From Streptomyces longhuiensis (lineage in GTDB: Bacteria; Actinomycetota; Actinomycetes; Streptomycetales; Streptomycetaceae), in the NCBI RefSeq assembly GCF_020616555.1, contig NZ_CP085173.1, positions 4,723,501 through 4,787,500 on the forward strand: a stretch of 64,000 bases of DNA. Reading direction: 5' to 3'. The notes beneath the pieces are model-generated. The model was not told where the DNA came from, did not search any database, and saw nothing but the letters and a program-made list of their open reading frames with translations. This document shows, in pieces, positions 1 to 7,349 of this stretch; within the stretch, counting starts at the first letter, position 1, and each line of letters starts with the position of its first letter. The position numbers and the translations under genes were made by a program.

Positions 1-816
1 GTCGACGGAACAGACGTAGTGCCACAGGGCGCGCTCGGCGGCCGGGGTGACGGCGATCAGGTCGCGCACGGTCGCCGTGTTGTGCGGCTGCTTGGTGTCG
101 CTCCAGTTGTCGTCGACGGCGTAGACGATCAGGCCCTCGACCTCGCCGTTCGGCGCGCGGTAGACCGCGTAGAAGGGCTCTTTCCAGGGATCTTCCGGGG
201 TTTCGAGGCGTCCGGTGGTGCGGCGCCACCAGAACCCGTCGCGGTCGATGACTCCCGGCCTGCTCGCGCGCAGCCGCTCGTGCAGCTCCGGGCCCGTCTT
301 GCGGACGTCCTCGCCGTCGACGAGGTCGATACGGCCCCCGTCGTCCGGGACCGGCCGACGCGGGTCGAGCCCGGCGCGCGGCACGTCCACCGCCCACTCG
401 GTGAGCGACGTGGCGGGCCCGAAGCCGAACCGGCCGTAGATCGGGTACTCGGCGGCGATGAGCGTCGCGACGACGTCACCGCGGGCCTTCGCGTCGGCGA
501 GGTCGCTCGCCATCATCCGGCTCAGGAGGCCGCGCCGGCGGTGGGTGGCGCTGACCGTGACGTTCGAGATCGCGTCGGCGGGGACGGCCGCGCCGCCCGG
601 CACGGTGAGCTCCTGAGGGAACGAGCGGAAGGTGGCGACGCAGCGCCCGCCGTCGAACGCGCCCAGGATCCGGGAGTCGCGGGCCTGTTCCCTGCGTTTG
701 TCGAGGGTTTCCCGCGAGTCGGGGGTGCTCCGCAGGAAGCCGGTGTTCAGCGCGCGGGACCAGTCGGCAAACTCGTCATCTGTGATCGGCCGTACGTCGA
801 TGTCGTCGCGGGTCAT
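1..816 (-). CDS. Eis-type GNAT N-acetyltransferase (3' part outside window)
   Basis: An open frame starts at ATG 816 and runs without a stop to the left edge, giving the first 272 residues. The N-terminus ([16 protein letters not shown]) leads into a GNAT fold. The acetyl-CoA loop is visible as [15 protein letters not shown], followed by [15 protein letters not shown], a pairing typical of the Eis/enhanced intracellular survival family. Those proteins are about 400 residues, with two GNAT-like domains and a C-terminal sterol-carrier-like domain. Here the second GNAT-like domain has begun ([17 protein letters not shown]) and the rest is missing. Family members acetylate amines, including aminoglycosides and protein lysines; the substrate here is unknown. 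It lies downstream of the asparaginase gene on the same strand, with a strong hairpin between them, so it is probably transcribed separately. Confidence 0.8.
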   Translation of the reverse strand, partial: MTRDDIDVRPITDDEFADWSRALNTGFLRSTPDSRETLDKRREQARDSRILGAFDGGRCVATFRSFPQELTVPGGAAVPADAISNVTVSATHRRRGLLSRMMASDLADAKARGDVVATLIAAEYPIYGRFGFGPATSLTEWAVDVPRAGLDPRRPVPDDGGRIDLVDGEDVRKTGPELHERLRASRPGVIDRDGFWWRRTTGRLETPEDPWKEPFYAVYRAPNGEVEGLIVYAVDDNWSDTKQPHNTATVRDLIAVTPAAERALWHYVCSVD

Positions 817-840
817 CCCGTCACGCTAAGCGGCGTCCGA

Positions 841-877
841 GGGGCGGGGCCACCCGTTTACCGCGTGGCCCCGCCCC
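841..877 (-). terminator. Hairpin terminator after the asparaginase gene
   Basis: A perfect 13-bp inverted repeat (GGGGCGGGGCCAC at 841-853, GTGGCCCCGCCCC at 865-877) with an 11-nt loop lies 15 nt beyond the stop of the minus-strand asparaginase gene. It has no U-tract, as is common in Streptomyces. Confidence 0.7.
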
Positions 878-891
878 GGCGGCTGCCGGGC

Positions 892-1854
892 CTAGAAGAC
901 CGCGCGGATCTCCCCCACGACGCCCCCGCCGCCGTGCAGCGGCGCCTCGCCGATGCGGGCCACGACCTCGCCGTCCACGCCCAGCATCCGCAGCGCGCGG
1001 GCCAGGACCGGGCCGAGCGCGCGCGTCGCGCCGTCGTCGATCTTGAAGGCGAGCGCCCGTCCGTCCGGGAGCGCCACGGCCTGGACCGCCTCCGCGCCCA
1101 TCTTCGACAGGACGCCGGGCACCTCGCGCATCAGCCAGGTGTCGGGACGGCGCGTACCGGCGACGTACTCGGGGTGCGTGCGCATCGCGTCGGCGACCCG
1201 GCGCTCCGCCGAGCCCTCGGGGGCGAGTACGAAGTGGCGGAAGGCACGGGCGAGGCCGGTGAGGCTGATCGCCATCAGGGGCGCCCCGCAGCCGTCCGTA
1301 CCTACCGCGGCGACGGGCTCGCCCGCGGCCTCCTCCACGACCTCGTGGATGAGCTTCTGGAGCGGGTGCTCCGGGTTCAGGTAGGAGTCCTTGGGCCAGC
1401 CGTTCAGATCGCAGGCGGCCAGCATCGCCGCGTGCTTGCCCGAGCAGTTCATCGTGACCCGGTCCCGCACGGCGCCCGCCGCCAGGTACGTCTCGGTCTC
1501 GACGGGGTCGAGCGGCAGGTCGGGCGGGCACTGGAGCTCGGCCGGGGTCAGCTCGTGCTCGGACAGCATCTTCTGGACGAGATCGCGGTGGAAGATCTCA
1601 CCGGAGTGGCTCGCGGCCGCGAGCGCGAGCCGCTCGCCCGACAGGTCGAGGCCCGCGCGCAGCACGCCCGCCGCCTGCATCGGCTTGTTCGACGAGCGGG
1701 GGAAGACGGGAGCGGTCACGTCCCCGAGGGCGAGCTCCACGGTCCCGTCCGCGGCGAGCACGACCAGGCTGCCTCGGTGATGGCCCTCGACGAAGCCGGA
1801 ACGGACGACCTCGGCGAGGACCGGGGGTATGGCGGCGGCGGAGGAGGGGGACAT
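892..1854 (-). CDS. Asparaginase II-type amidohydrolase
   Basis: This 320-residue protein matches the asparaginase II family (Rhizobium etli type, distinct from E. coli AnsA/AnsB), predicted to hydrolyse L-asparagine to aspartate and ammonia in the cytosol. Family landmarks seen are VVRSGFVEGHHRGS near the N-terminus, PRSSNKPMQA, SHSGEIFH, the NCSGKHAAML segment, GTDGCGAP and a C-terminal KIDDGA. The start ATG at 1854 has GGAAGG six bases upstream. Length is normal for the family. It follows rsiG on the same strand but a hairpin separates them, so it is likely monocistronic. Substrate specificity cannot be read from sequence, and other amide hydrolysis is possible. Confidence 0.85.
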   Translation of the reverse strand: MSPSSAAAIPPVLAEVVRSGFVEGHHRGSLVVLAADGTVELALGDVTAPVFPRSSNKPMQAAGVLRAGLDLSGERLALAAASHSGEIFHRDLVQKMLSEHELTPAELQCPPDLPLDPVETETYLAAGAVRDRVTMNCSGKHAAMLAACDLNGWPKDSYLNPEHPLQKLIHEVVEEAAGEPVAAVGTDGCGAPLMAISLTGLARAFRHFVLAPEGSAERRVADAMRTHPEYVAGTRRPDTWLMREVPGVLSKMGAEAVQAVALPDGRALAFKIDDGATRALGPVLARALRMLGVDGEVVARIGEAPLHGGGGVVGEIRAVF

Positions 1855-1866
1855 CGGTGGCCTTCC

Positions 1867-1904
1867 GGGGCGGGTCCATGGCGGGCCATGGACAGACCCG
1901 CCCC
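1867..1904 (-). terminator. Hairpin terminator after rsiG
   Basis: Arms GGGGCGGGTC (1867-1876) and GACCCGCCCC (1895-1904) pair perfectly. The loop contains a second small palindrome (CCATGG/CCATGG). It lies 35 nt beyond the rsiG stop on the minus strand. Confidence 0.6.
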
Positions 1905-1938
1905 GCAGCGGGCCACCGGGGTCACCGGTGCGGCCGCG

Positions 1939-2559
1939 TCACGCGAGCAGGTCGTCTACTTGTGCTTCGCCTTCACGGTACCTGCGGGCGATCTCGGCGC
2001 TGCAATCGTCGGCCGTCGACTGGAGCAGGTGGCGGCGGCGCGAGACCTGCTGCTCGTAGCGCACGAGGCGGCCCATCGCCGTGTCCAGCTCATCGTCCGT
2101 CCGGGCGTCCAGGTCGGACAGCTCGACCTCGGCGAGCATCTCGGCGGCGAGGCCCCGGTACTCCTCGCTGCGGGGCGTGCCGAGGGTGACGTGGCGGGCG
2201 GAGGAGCGGTGCCGGGCGGTCTTGTCGGTGAGGATCTCGGAGAGCCGGTCCACGACCGGCGCCTCGGGGTCCCTGCGGCGGGCGACCTCGGCGCGCAGGA
2301 TGTCGATCCGGCCCTGGAGCAGCCGTCGTACGTAGCTCAGGTCGGCCTCGTCCTGCTGGGCCTCGCGGCGCAGCGTGCGCAGCTCGGGAAGGCGCAGCGC
2401 GGACAGGTCGTGGCCGGGCGGCTCCGGAAAGTCCGGGCCGGCGACCCGCTGCTTCGGCGGGCGCGCCGTGCTGAGGCGGTTCGTACCGGTGATGCGACTG
2501 GCGTGCGTCAACGAAACGGGGGCCCCTGGAGGCTGCCCGATGCTCGATGTGTGGCTCAT
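1939..2559 (-). CDS. rsiG: RsiG, c-di-GMP-binding anti-sigma factor for WhiG
   Basis: This 206-residue, largely helical protein carries both copies of the c-di-GMP signature E(X3)S(X2)R(X3)Q(X3)D known for RsiG. The first is E71-S75-R78-Q82-D86 and the second is E169-S173-R176-Q180-D184. RsiG uses these two helices to bind a c-di-GMP dimer. The RsiG-(c-di-GMP)2 complex holds the sporulation sigma factor WhiG inactive in the cytosol, which blocks entry into sporulation. The chosen start is ATG 2559 (MSHTSSIG). The frame stays open upstream to 2643, but that would add a poorly conserved-looking basic leader. It is divergent from dtd across a 140-bp promoter region. whiG itself is not in the window. 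Confidence 0.93.
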   Translation of the reverse strand: MSHTSSIGQPPGAPVSLTHASRITGTNRLSTARPPKQRVAGPDFPEPPGHDLSALRLPELRTLRREAQQDEADLSYVRRLLQGRIDILRAEVARRRDPEAPVVDRLSEILTDKTARHRSSARHVTLGTPRSEEYRGLAAEMLAEVELSDLDARTDDELDTAMGRLVRYEQQVSRRRHLLQSTADDCSAEIARRYREGEAQVDDLLA

Positions 2560-2699
2560 TGCGTCCCTACCGTCCCCTCGACCGGACCGACGCGGTGCAC
2601 CGCGTGGGAGCATCGTGCCACTCCGAGTGGCCGCTCTGTGCACGAGTGCCCCTAATCCGCCCCGGATGGGCGGTTCGGGAGCACGGCATGATGGTCCGT

Positions 2700-3125
2700 A
2701 TGCGTGCAGTGGTGCAGAGGGTGGACGGCGCGAGCGTCGTCGTGGACGAAGAAGTGGTCGGCGAGATCAAGGGCGAGGGCCTGTGCGTCCTCGTGGGGGT
2801 CACCCACGAGGACACCAAGGAGAAGGCCGCCCAACTGGCGCGCAAGCTCTGGTCCGTACGGATGCTCGCCGACGAGAAGTCGTGCAGCGACATCGACGCA
2901 CCGCTCCTGGTGATCAGCCAGTTCACGCTCTACGGGGACGCCCGTAAGGGCCGCCGCCCCACCTGGAACGCGGCGGCGCCCGGGCCGGTGGCCGAGCCGC
3001 TGGTCGACGAGGTCGTGGCGCAGCTGCGCGCCCTGGGGGCGACCGTGGCGACGGGCCGGTTCGGGGCGCAGATGCGGGTGTCCCTGACGAACGACGGCCC
3101 GTTCACGGTGCTTCTGGAGATGTAG
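2700..3125 (+). CDS. dtd: D-aminoacyl-tRNA deacylase
   Basis: This 141-residue cytosolic enzyme removes D-amino acids (and misacylated glycine) from tRNA as a chiral proofreading step. The DTD family is recognised by [18 protein letters not shown] at the N-terminus, the central [15 protein letters not shown] segment, and the C-terminal cross-subunit Gly-cisPro motif in [11 protein letters not shown]. Length matches the family (about 145). The frame is open well upstream (to 2547), but ATG 2700 matches the family start. It converges on the ygfZ-type gene. The two TAG stop codons form the ends of a 17-nt palindrome (3123-3139), so the genes end back to back. Confidence 0.95.
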   Translation: MRAVVQRVDGASVVVDEEVVGEIKGEGLCVLVGVTHEDTKEKAAQLARKLWSVRMLADEKSCSDIDAPLLVISQFTLYGDARKGRRPTWNAAAPGPVAEPLVDEVVAQLRALGATVATGRFGAQMRVSLTNDGPFTVLLEM

Positions 3126-3136
3126 CCACGGCGTGG

Positions 3137-4102
3137 CTAGGGCTCGACGACGACTTCCTGCGCGGCCGCGGTCGTGTCCACGATGAGGTCCGCGTCCACC
3201 GGCACGTTCCGCTTCACCAGGGCGAGCGCGATCGGACCGAGTTCGTGGTGGCGTACGGACGTCGTCACGAAGCCCAGCTTGCGGCTCTCGGGGCCGTCGG
3301 ACGCGAGCCGGACCGGGGCGCCGTGCGGGGGCAGGTGCACATCGCTGCCGTCCAGGTGCAGGAAGACGAGGCGGCGCGGGGGCTTGCCGAGGTTCTGCAC
3401 GCGGGCGACGGTCTCCTGGCCGCGGTAGCAGCCCTTCTGGAGGTGGACGGCGGTGCCGATCCAGCCGAGCTCGTGCGGGATGGTGCGGTGGTCGGTCTCG
3501 AAGCCGAGGCGCGGCCGGTGGTTCTCCACGCGCAGCGCCTCGTGGGCGAGGAGCCCGATCGCGGGCCCGTTCTGCTCCGCGTACGCCTCCAGGTCGGCGC
3601 GCGGCAGGAACACGTCGCGGCCGTACGCCGTCTCGCGCACCGCGACACCGTCCGGGACCTGCGCGATCGAACCGGCCGGCAGCTGGACGAGGGCGAACTC
3701 CTCGGTGCGGTCGGCGACTTCGACCCGGTAGAAGAACTTCATCGACTCCAGGTAGGCGATCAGCGCCTCCTGCGTCCCGGGCTCGACGTGCGCCCACGTG
3801 GTGGTGCCGTCGTCGACGATGTAGAGGGCGTGCTCGATGTGGCCGTGCGCGGAGAGGACGAGCGCCTCGGTGGCCTGGCCGGCCGGGAGGTCGCTGACGT
3901 GCTGCGTGAGCAGCAGATGCAGCCACGCGAGCCGGTCGTCGCCGGTGACGGTGATGACGCCGCGGTGGGAGAGGTCGACGAGGCCGTTGCCGTCGGCGAG
4001 GGTGCGCTGCTCGCGGAACAGGTCGCCGTAGTGCGCGGCGACGCCTTCGTCCACGCCCTCGGCGGGAACGGCGCCGGGCAGGGACAGGAGGGGGCTCTTC
4101 AT
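3137..4102 (-). CDS. YgfZ/CAF17-type folate-binding Fe-S cluster protein
   Basis: This 321-residue protein belongs to the YgfZ/GcvT-like family, tetrahydrofolate-binding proteins that help assemble or repair certain 4Fe-4S enzymes. The diagnostic motif KGCYRGQETVAR is present, with its conserved Cys at residue 225. GcvT-like segments precede it (LSHRGVITVTGDDRLAWLH near the N-terminus). ATG 4102 (MKSPLLSLPG) is chosen over an in-frame start eight codons upstream. It is the last gene before convergent dtd and lies downstream of nur on the same strand with about 50 nt between. Confidence 0.88.
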   Translation of the reverse strand: MKSPLLSLPGAVPAEGVDEGVAAHYGDLFREQRTLADGNGLVDLSHRGVITVTGDDRLAWLHLLLTQHVSDLPAGQATEALVLSAHGHIEHALYIVDDGTTTWAHVEPGTQEALIAYLESMKFFYRVEVADRTEEFALVQLPAGSIAQVPDGVAVRETAYGRDVFLPRADLEAYAEQNGPAIGLLAHEALRVENHRPRLGFETDHRTIPHELGWIGTAVHLQKGCYRGQETVARVQNLGKPPRRLVFLHLDGSDVHLPPHGAPVRLASDGPESRKLGFVTTSVRHHELGPIALALVKRNVPVDADLIVDTTAAAQEVVVEP

Positions 4103-4138
4103 GTTCACAGACACTACGACGAGCACACGGACGCGCTT

Positions 4139-4192
4139 ATTCCTGCGGAGCCGCTCATTCCTGCGGAGCCGCGGATTCCTGCGGGCCGTCTT
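4139..4192. repeat. Three 18-bp tandem repeats at the 3' end of nur
   Basis: ATTCCTGCGGAGCCGC begins at 4139 and again at 4157, and a variant (ATTCCTGCGGGCCG) begins at 4175, an exact 18-bp period. The repeats encode the last residues of the regulator (...ESAAPQE) and continue past its stop, so the C-terminal tail looks extended or trimmed by repeat slippage. Confidence 0.8.
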
Positions 4193-4631
4193 GTTCCTTG
4201 GCGTCCTGGCCGTCCCGCTGGGAGCAGTCGGTGCAGCGGCCGAAGATCGCGAAGTGCTTGAGGTCCGTGTCGAAGCCGAAGGTGTCGCGCAGCTTCGCGG
4301 TGAACTCGGCGGCGACCTCGACGTCGGCCTCGATCACGTTCGTACAGTCCCGGCACACCAGGTGGATGTGGTGGTGCCGGTCGGCGAGGTGGTACGTCGG
4401 CGCACCGTGCCCGAGGTGGGCATGACTGACGAGCCCCAGCTCCTCGAGCAGCTCCAGGGTGCGGTAGACCGTCGAGATGTTGATCCCCGACGCCGTCTTG
4501 CGCACTTCGCAGAGGATGTCGTCGGGGGTCGCGTGCTCGAGGGTGTCGACGGCCTCGAGGACCAGCTGACGCTGGGGCGTCAGCCGGTAGCCGCGCTGCC
4601 GCAGGTCGCTCTTCCAGTCGGTGCTCACCAC
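4155..4631 (-). CDS. nur: Nur-type Fur-family metalloregulator (nickel uptake)
   Basis: This 158-residue Fur-family repressor has an N-terminal winged helix (RGYRLTPQRQLVLEAVDTLEHATPDDI) and a C-terminal dimer/metal domain. Metal residues visible are the His cluster in YHLADRHHHIHLVCRDC and two CxxC pairs (CRDC, CTDC) for structural zinc. The N-terminal MVSTDWKSDLRQRGYRLTPQ closely matches my memory of Streptomyces Nur, which uses Ni to repress nickel transport and the Fe-superoxide dismutase gene. Start is GTG 4631. A -10-like TACACT lies about 5-7 nt upstream, so the mRNA may be nearly leaderless. It sits downstream of the nitrobindin-like gene on the same strand. The tail is encoded by an 18-bp repeat. 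Confidence 0.88.
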   Translation of the reverse strand: MVSTDWKSDLRQRGYRLTPQRQLVLEAVDTLEHATPDDILCEVRKTASGINISTVYRTLELLEELGLVSHAHLGHGAPTYHLADRHHHIHLVCRDCTNVIEADVEVAAEFTAKLRDTFGFDTDLKHFAIFGRCTDCSQRDGQDAKEQDGPQESAAPQE

Positions 4632-4736
4632 ACCGCCGAGTGTAGGTCCACTTGCCGGGGACGACTTCGGGACCGCTCGAAGAACGCGAACGGCAACGGG
4701 AGCGGGAGCGAGCGCGAGCGCGACTACCTGACGGGA

Positions 4737-5309
4737 CTACTTGAAGAAGGCGATGCCGTCGTCGGGCAGGTCCGGGAGGTTGCGGGCCATCTCGGCCACG
4801 TCGTCGGGGGAGACGACCTTCTTCAGCTGGGCCGACATGTAGGGGCGCAGCTCGACCTCGGGGGTCTGCTTCTCGCCCACCCACATCAGGTCGCTCTTCA
4901 CATAGCCGTAGAGCCGCTTGCCCCCGGTGTACGGGCCCGAGGCCGCGGTGCGCGCGACGGCGTCCGTGACCAGGTCGATCTGCGGCTTCTTGTCGGCGAG
5001 CTCGCCGTACCAGACCTCGACGACGCCGTCGTCACGGACCATGACGACCTCGACCTTGCGGTCCTTGTCGATCCGCCAGTACCCGGACTCGGACTCCAGG
5101 GGCTTCACCTTGTTGCCCTCGGAGTCGAGGATCCAGGTGTGCGAGTGGTACTCGAGGAAGTCCCGTCCGTCGTGGGTGAAGGAGGCCTCCTGCCCGAAGT
5201 TCGCCTTCTCGGCGCCGGGGAAGTCGGTGACACCCGCGCCCGCCCAGTTACCGAGGAGGAACACCAGGGGGACGAGGTCGGGGTGCAGGTCGGACGGGAT
5301 CTCGATCAT
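4737..5309 (-). CDS. Nitrobindin-fold (FABP-like / THAP4 beta-barrel) protein
   Basis: This 190-residue protein is a beta-barrel of the nitrobindin/FABP-like family. The signature GxWxGxG is seen as GNWAGAG near residue 20, followed by FLEYHSHTW and YWRIDKD strands. Heme-binding members bind ferric heme through a C-terminal His and isomerise peroxynitrite. In this protein the expected segment reads YMSAQLKKV, with no obvious proximal His. It may therefore not bind heme in the usual way, and Streptomyces homologues are often called nitrobindin-like for this reason (from memory). It lies between a small membrane protein and nur on the same strand, 28 nt after the former. Confidence 0.8.
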   Translation of the reverse strand: MIEIPSDLHPDLVPLVFLLGNWAGAGVTDFPGAEKANFGQEASFTHDGRDFLEYHSHTWILDSEGNKVKPLESESGYWRIDKDRKVEVVMVRDDGVVEVWYGELADKKPQIDLVTDAVARTAASGPYTGGKRLYGYVKSDLMWVGEKQTPEVELRPYMSAQLKKVVSPDDVAEMARNLPDLPDDGIAFFK

Positions 5310-5337
5310 GGTCTGCGAAGCGTCTCTCTGGTGGGGG

Positions 5338-5439
5338 TCAGCGCTGGCCCTGGTACAGCTTCTTCACGGTCAGCCCGGCGAACGCGAGAACGCCGACGCA
5401 GACCAGAACGAGCAGAGTGGAGAAGAAGGCCTCAAGCAC
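5338..5439 (-). CDS. Small single-pass membrane protein (33 aa)
   Basis: A 33-residue frame starts at GTG 5439 with a good ribosome site GAGGAG six bases upstream (GAGGAGCACCCC-GTG). The product (start LEAFFSTLLVLVCVGVLAF) is one hydrophobic helix of about 20 residues followed by a basic tail KKLYQGQR. The frame is open further upstream, but that part crosses a terminator hairpin at 5471-5509, so the longer version is unlikely. It is followed 28 nt later by the nitrobindin-like gene and may be co-transcribed with it. No function is recognised. Confidence 0.65.
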   Translation of the reverse strand: MLEAFFSTLLVLVCVGVLAFAGLTVKKLYQGQR

Positions 5440-5470
5440 GGGGTGCTCCTCGGTGAGCGGTGGTCGGTAC

Positions 5471-5509
5471 AGAGCCGGGCCCCACTTTAGTCGGGTGGGG
5501 CCCGGCTCT
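5471..5509 (-). terminator. Strong hairpin terminator of the 8104-5542 operon
   Basis: A perfect 15-bp stem (AGAGCCGGGCCCCAC at 5471-5485, GTGGGGCCCGGCTCT at 5495-5509) with a 9-nt loop lies 33 nt after the stop of the last gene of the three-gene membrane-protein operon. Confidence 0.8.
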
Positions 5510-5541
5510 CTCGATGAGGTCACCCAAGCGGGGTGCGGCGG

Positions 5542-6513
5542 TCAGCCGAGGAGCTGGCTCTGCAGGACGACGGTCTGCTGGAAGGTGATCCGGGGCGGCA
5601 GGGCGGCCTTCCCGGACTGGATCACCAGGGCGATGACGTCACCGGCCTCGATGTAGGCGTATCGCACCGCCGTCCTCCCGTACGGCTTCGCCTCCGTGAA
5701 GACGTTCCGCTTCGTGTACTGGACGTCGACCTTCTCCGCCCAGCCGCCGTACTCCTCGTCGGCGTACGGCGCGTCCGCCGGGGAGGACACGTTGTCCGTC
5801 AGGTCGGCGTGGACGATCCGGGTGAAGGCCGCAGAGGTGAAGCGCAGCGCGTAGATCCGCGTACGCGTGCCGTCGGGCGTGGTCCAGCCGCGGGCCGCGA
5901 TCTGCCGCAGCCCGTCGTCCTTGAGCTGCTGTCCCAGGTCCTGGCGCCCCTCCTTCTCGTACGCGTCGAGGTACACGGACGTGGGCAGCCAACCGTCCTT
6001 CCCGGCCAGCGCCTTGTCCGGCGTGGCGCCCCGGGGCAGGGGCAGGACGAGCTTGCGCAGATCGGCGTAGTGGGTCTCGCTGTCGTTGCCGTCGGCGAAG
6101 GGGGCCGGGGAGCCGTCGGGCAGCGGGGGCTTCTCGATCGCCGGAAAGGTCCAGCGGCCGTCACTCTCGGTGGCCAGGCCCGGCAGATCGGTGCGTTTCT
6201 GCTCGGTGACGCCGTACGCGGTGGCCGCGCCGATCACGCCGAAGACGACGACGGCGGCGGTCCAGCGCAGGACGGCGCGCAGGACGCGCCGGTCCCTGGG
6301 GGCGGGCGGGGCCTCCTCGGCAGGACCGGTACCCGGCTGCTGCGGGGACCCGGCGGCCACGGGGTCCTGCTGCTGCGGAACGTCCGCGGCCACGGCTTCC
6401 TGCCGCTGCGGCTCCTCAGCCGGCCGCGGCGTCTCGGCCCGCCGCGGCGTCTCGGCCCGCCGCGGGGCCTCGGCCTGCTGCGGCTCCTCGGCCGGCTGCA
6501 GTGTCTCGCTCAT
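5542..6513 (-). CDS. Membrane-anchored protein of unknown function (third of three relatives)
   Basis: This 323-residue protein has a long Pro/Glu/Gln/Ala-rich cytoplasmic N-terminus (about 1-75) containing the repeat RRAETP. One transmembrane helix (about 83-101) follows, then an extracytoplasmic domain of about 220 residues. The outer domain contains GWLPTSVYLDAY and GLRQIAARGW ... RIYALRF, segments that loosely match the two upstream neighbours, suggesting ancient duplication. It overlaps the preceding gene by ATGA, so translation is probably coupled. No catalytic motif or named family was recognised. The topology resembles sensor or complex-assembly proteins, but that is only an impression. 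Confidence 0.75.
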   Translation of the reverse strand: MSETLQPAEEPQQAEAPRRAETPRRAETPRPAEEPQRQEAVAADVPQQQDPVAAGSPQQPGTGPAEEAPPAPRDRRVLRAVLRWTAAVVVFGVIGAATAYGVTEQKRTDLPGLATESDGRWTFPAIEKPPLPDGSPAPFADGNDSETHYADLRKLVLPLPRGATPDKALAGKDGWLPTSVYLDAYEKEGRQDLGQQLKDDGLRQIAARGWTTPDGTRTRIYALRFTSAAFTRIVHADLTDNVSSPADAPYADEEYGGWAEKVDVQYTKRNVFTEAKPYGRTAVRYAYIEAGDVIALVIQSGKAALPPRITFQQTVVLQSQLLG

Positions 6514-7349
6514 ACGAGCTGCCCTCCCTGCGACGTCAGGCGGTCGAGCTGCTGGGCGAGCAGGCCGGCGACCTCGGCGGTGTTGAGCGGCTTGGGGCCG
6601 TACCCGGTGGCGGTGACCAGCACGTCGTCCTCGTACGCGCTGCAGAGGACCATTTCGAGCTTGCCCTTGCTGTCCTTGGGCGCGAGGAAACAGTCGGCGT
6701 TGCGATGGCCCTTGACCTTCGGCCCCTTGGGGAACACGCCGACCGAGCGCAGGAACTCGCTGCGGAACTCCTTGAGCTGACGCCCGGCCCTGCGGTTCTG
6801 CATCTGGGCGAGCTGCATGTCGACGACGAGGGACTTCTTGGCGTCGTCGGACCCGAATCCGATGGAGCCGCTCAGCTGGTAGCTGCGCATGGCCATGCCC
6901 CTGAGCTTCAGCTTGTCGATGGCCTTCTCCTGCGCCTCGCGCTGGCGGGAGGGCAGGTTGCGCGCGCCCTTCTTGAGGCGGGCGGTGGCTTCGCTGCCGG
7001 TGAGGGCCTTGTCGTTGCCGTACTCGTCGATGTCCGGGCCCAGCCGGTAGGCCTTGGGGACCGGGAGCAGCCGGGCGCTGAGCCCCTGGGCCTTGGCCTG
7101 GCCGGGCTTCGCCTGCTTCTGCTCCTTCGGCTTCGCCCACACCTCGGTGGGCGCCGAGCGGTCGGCGGCGTTCACCTTCATGACGGTGAGGGTGGTGCCG
7201 GCGCCGACGGCGAGCACGACGGCGCAGGCCACGGCCACGACGGGCCAGCGGCGGGCCGCACTCCCCGCGACGGGAGCGGGAACCGTGGCGACGGGGGCGG
7301 GATCCGGGGTGGGCCCGGGTTCGGAAAGCTGTGTGTCCAGGTCGCTCAC
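6510..7349 (-). CDS. Membrane-anchored protein of unknown function (second of three)
   Basis: This 279-residue protein has a Pro-rich N-terminus (PEPGPTPDPAP-like), one transmembrane segment at about 35-55 and an extracytoplasmic domain. The outer part includes PDIDEYGNDKALTGSEA, LKLRGMAMRSYQL and VDMQLAQMQN. The last two correspond in position to segments of both neighbours. It overlaps the preceding gene (ends 7346) and the following gene (starts 6513) by 4 bases each, so the three form one coupled operon. Function unknown. Co-conservation of three similar ectodomains suggests a heteromeric surface complex (inference). Confidence 0.75.
   Translation of the reverse strand: MSDLDTQLSEPGPTPDPAPVATVPAPVAGSAARRWPVVAVACAVVLAVGAGTTLTVMKVNAADRSAPTEVWAKPKEQKQAKPGQAKAQGLSARLLPVPKAYRLGPDIDEYGNDKALTGSEATARLKKGARNLPSRQREAQEKAIDKLKLRGMAMRSYQLSGSIGFGSDDAKKSLVVDMQLAQMQNRRAGRQLKEFRSEFLRSVGVFPKGPKVKGHRNADCFLAPKDSKGKLEMVLCSAYEDDVLVTATGYGPKPLNTAEVAGLLAQQLDRLTSQGGQLV

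Noticed and set aside
19..2655. 878-codon open frame on the plus strand across the acetyltransferase, asparaginase and rsiG genes
   Set aside because: It is antisense to three well-supported genes, has Arg/Ala/Gly-biased composition with no domain, and reflects high GC content.
3123..3139. 17-nt palindrome spanning the stop codons of dtd and the ygfZ-type gene as a terminator
   Set aside because: Only a 7-bp stem with a 3-nt loop; may be chance from two facing TAG codons, so it was not listed as a terminator.
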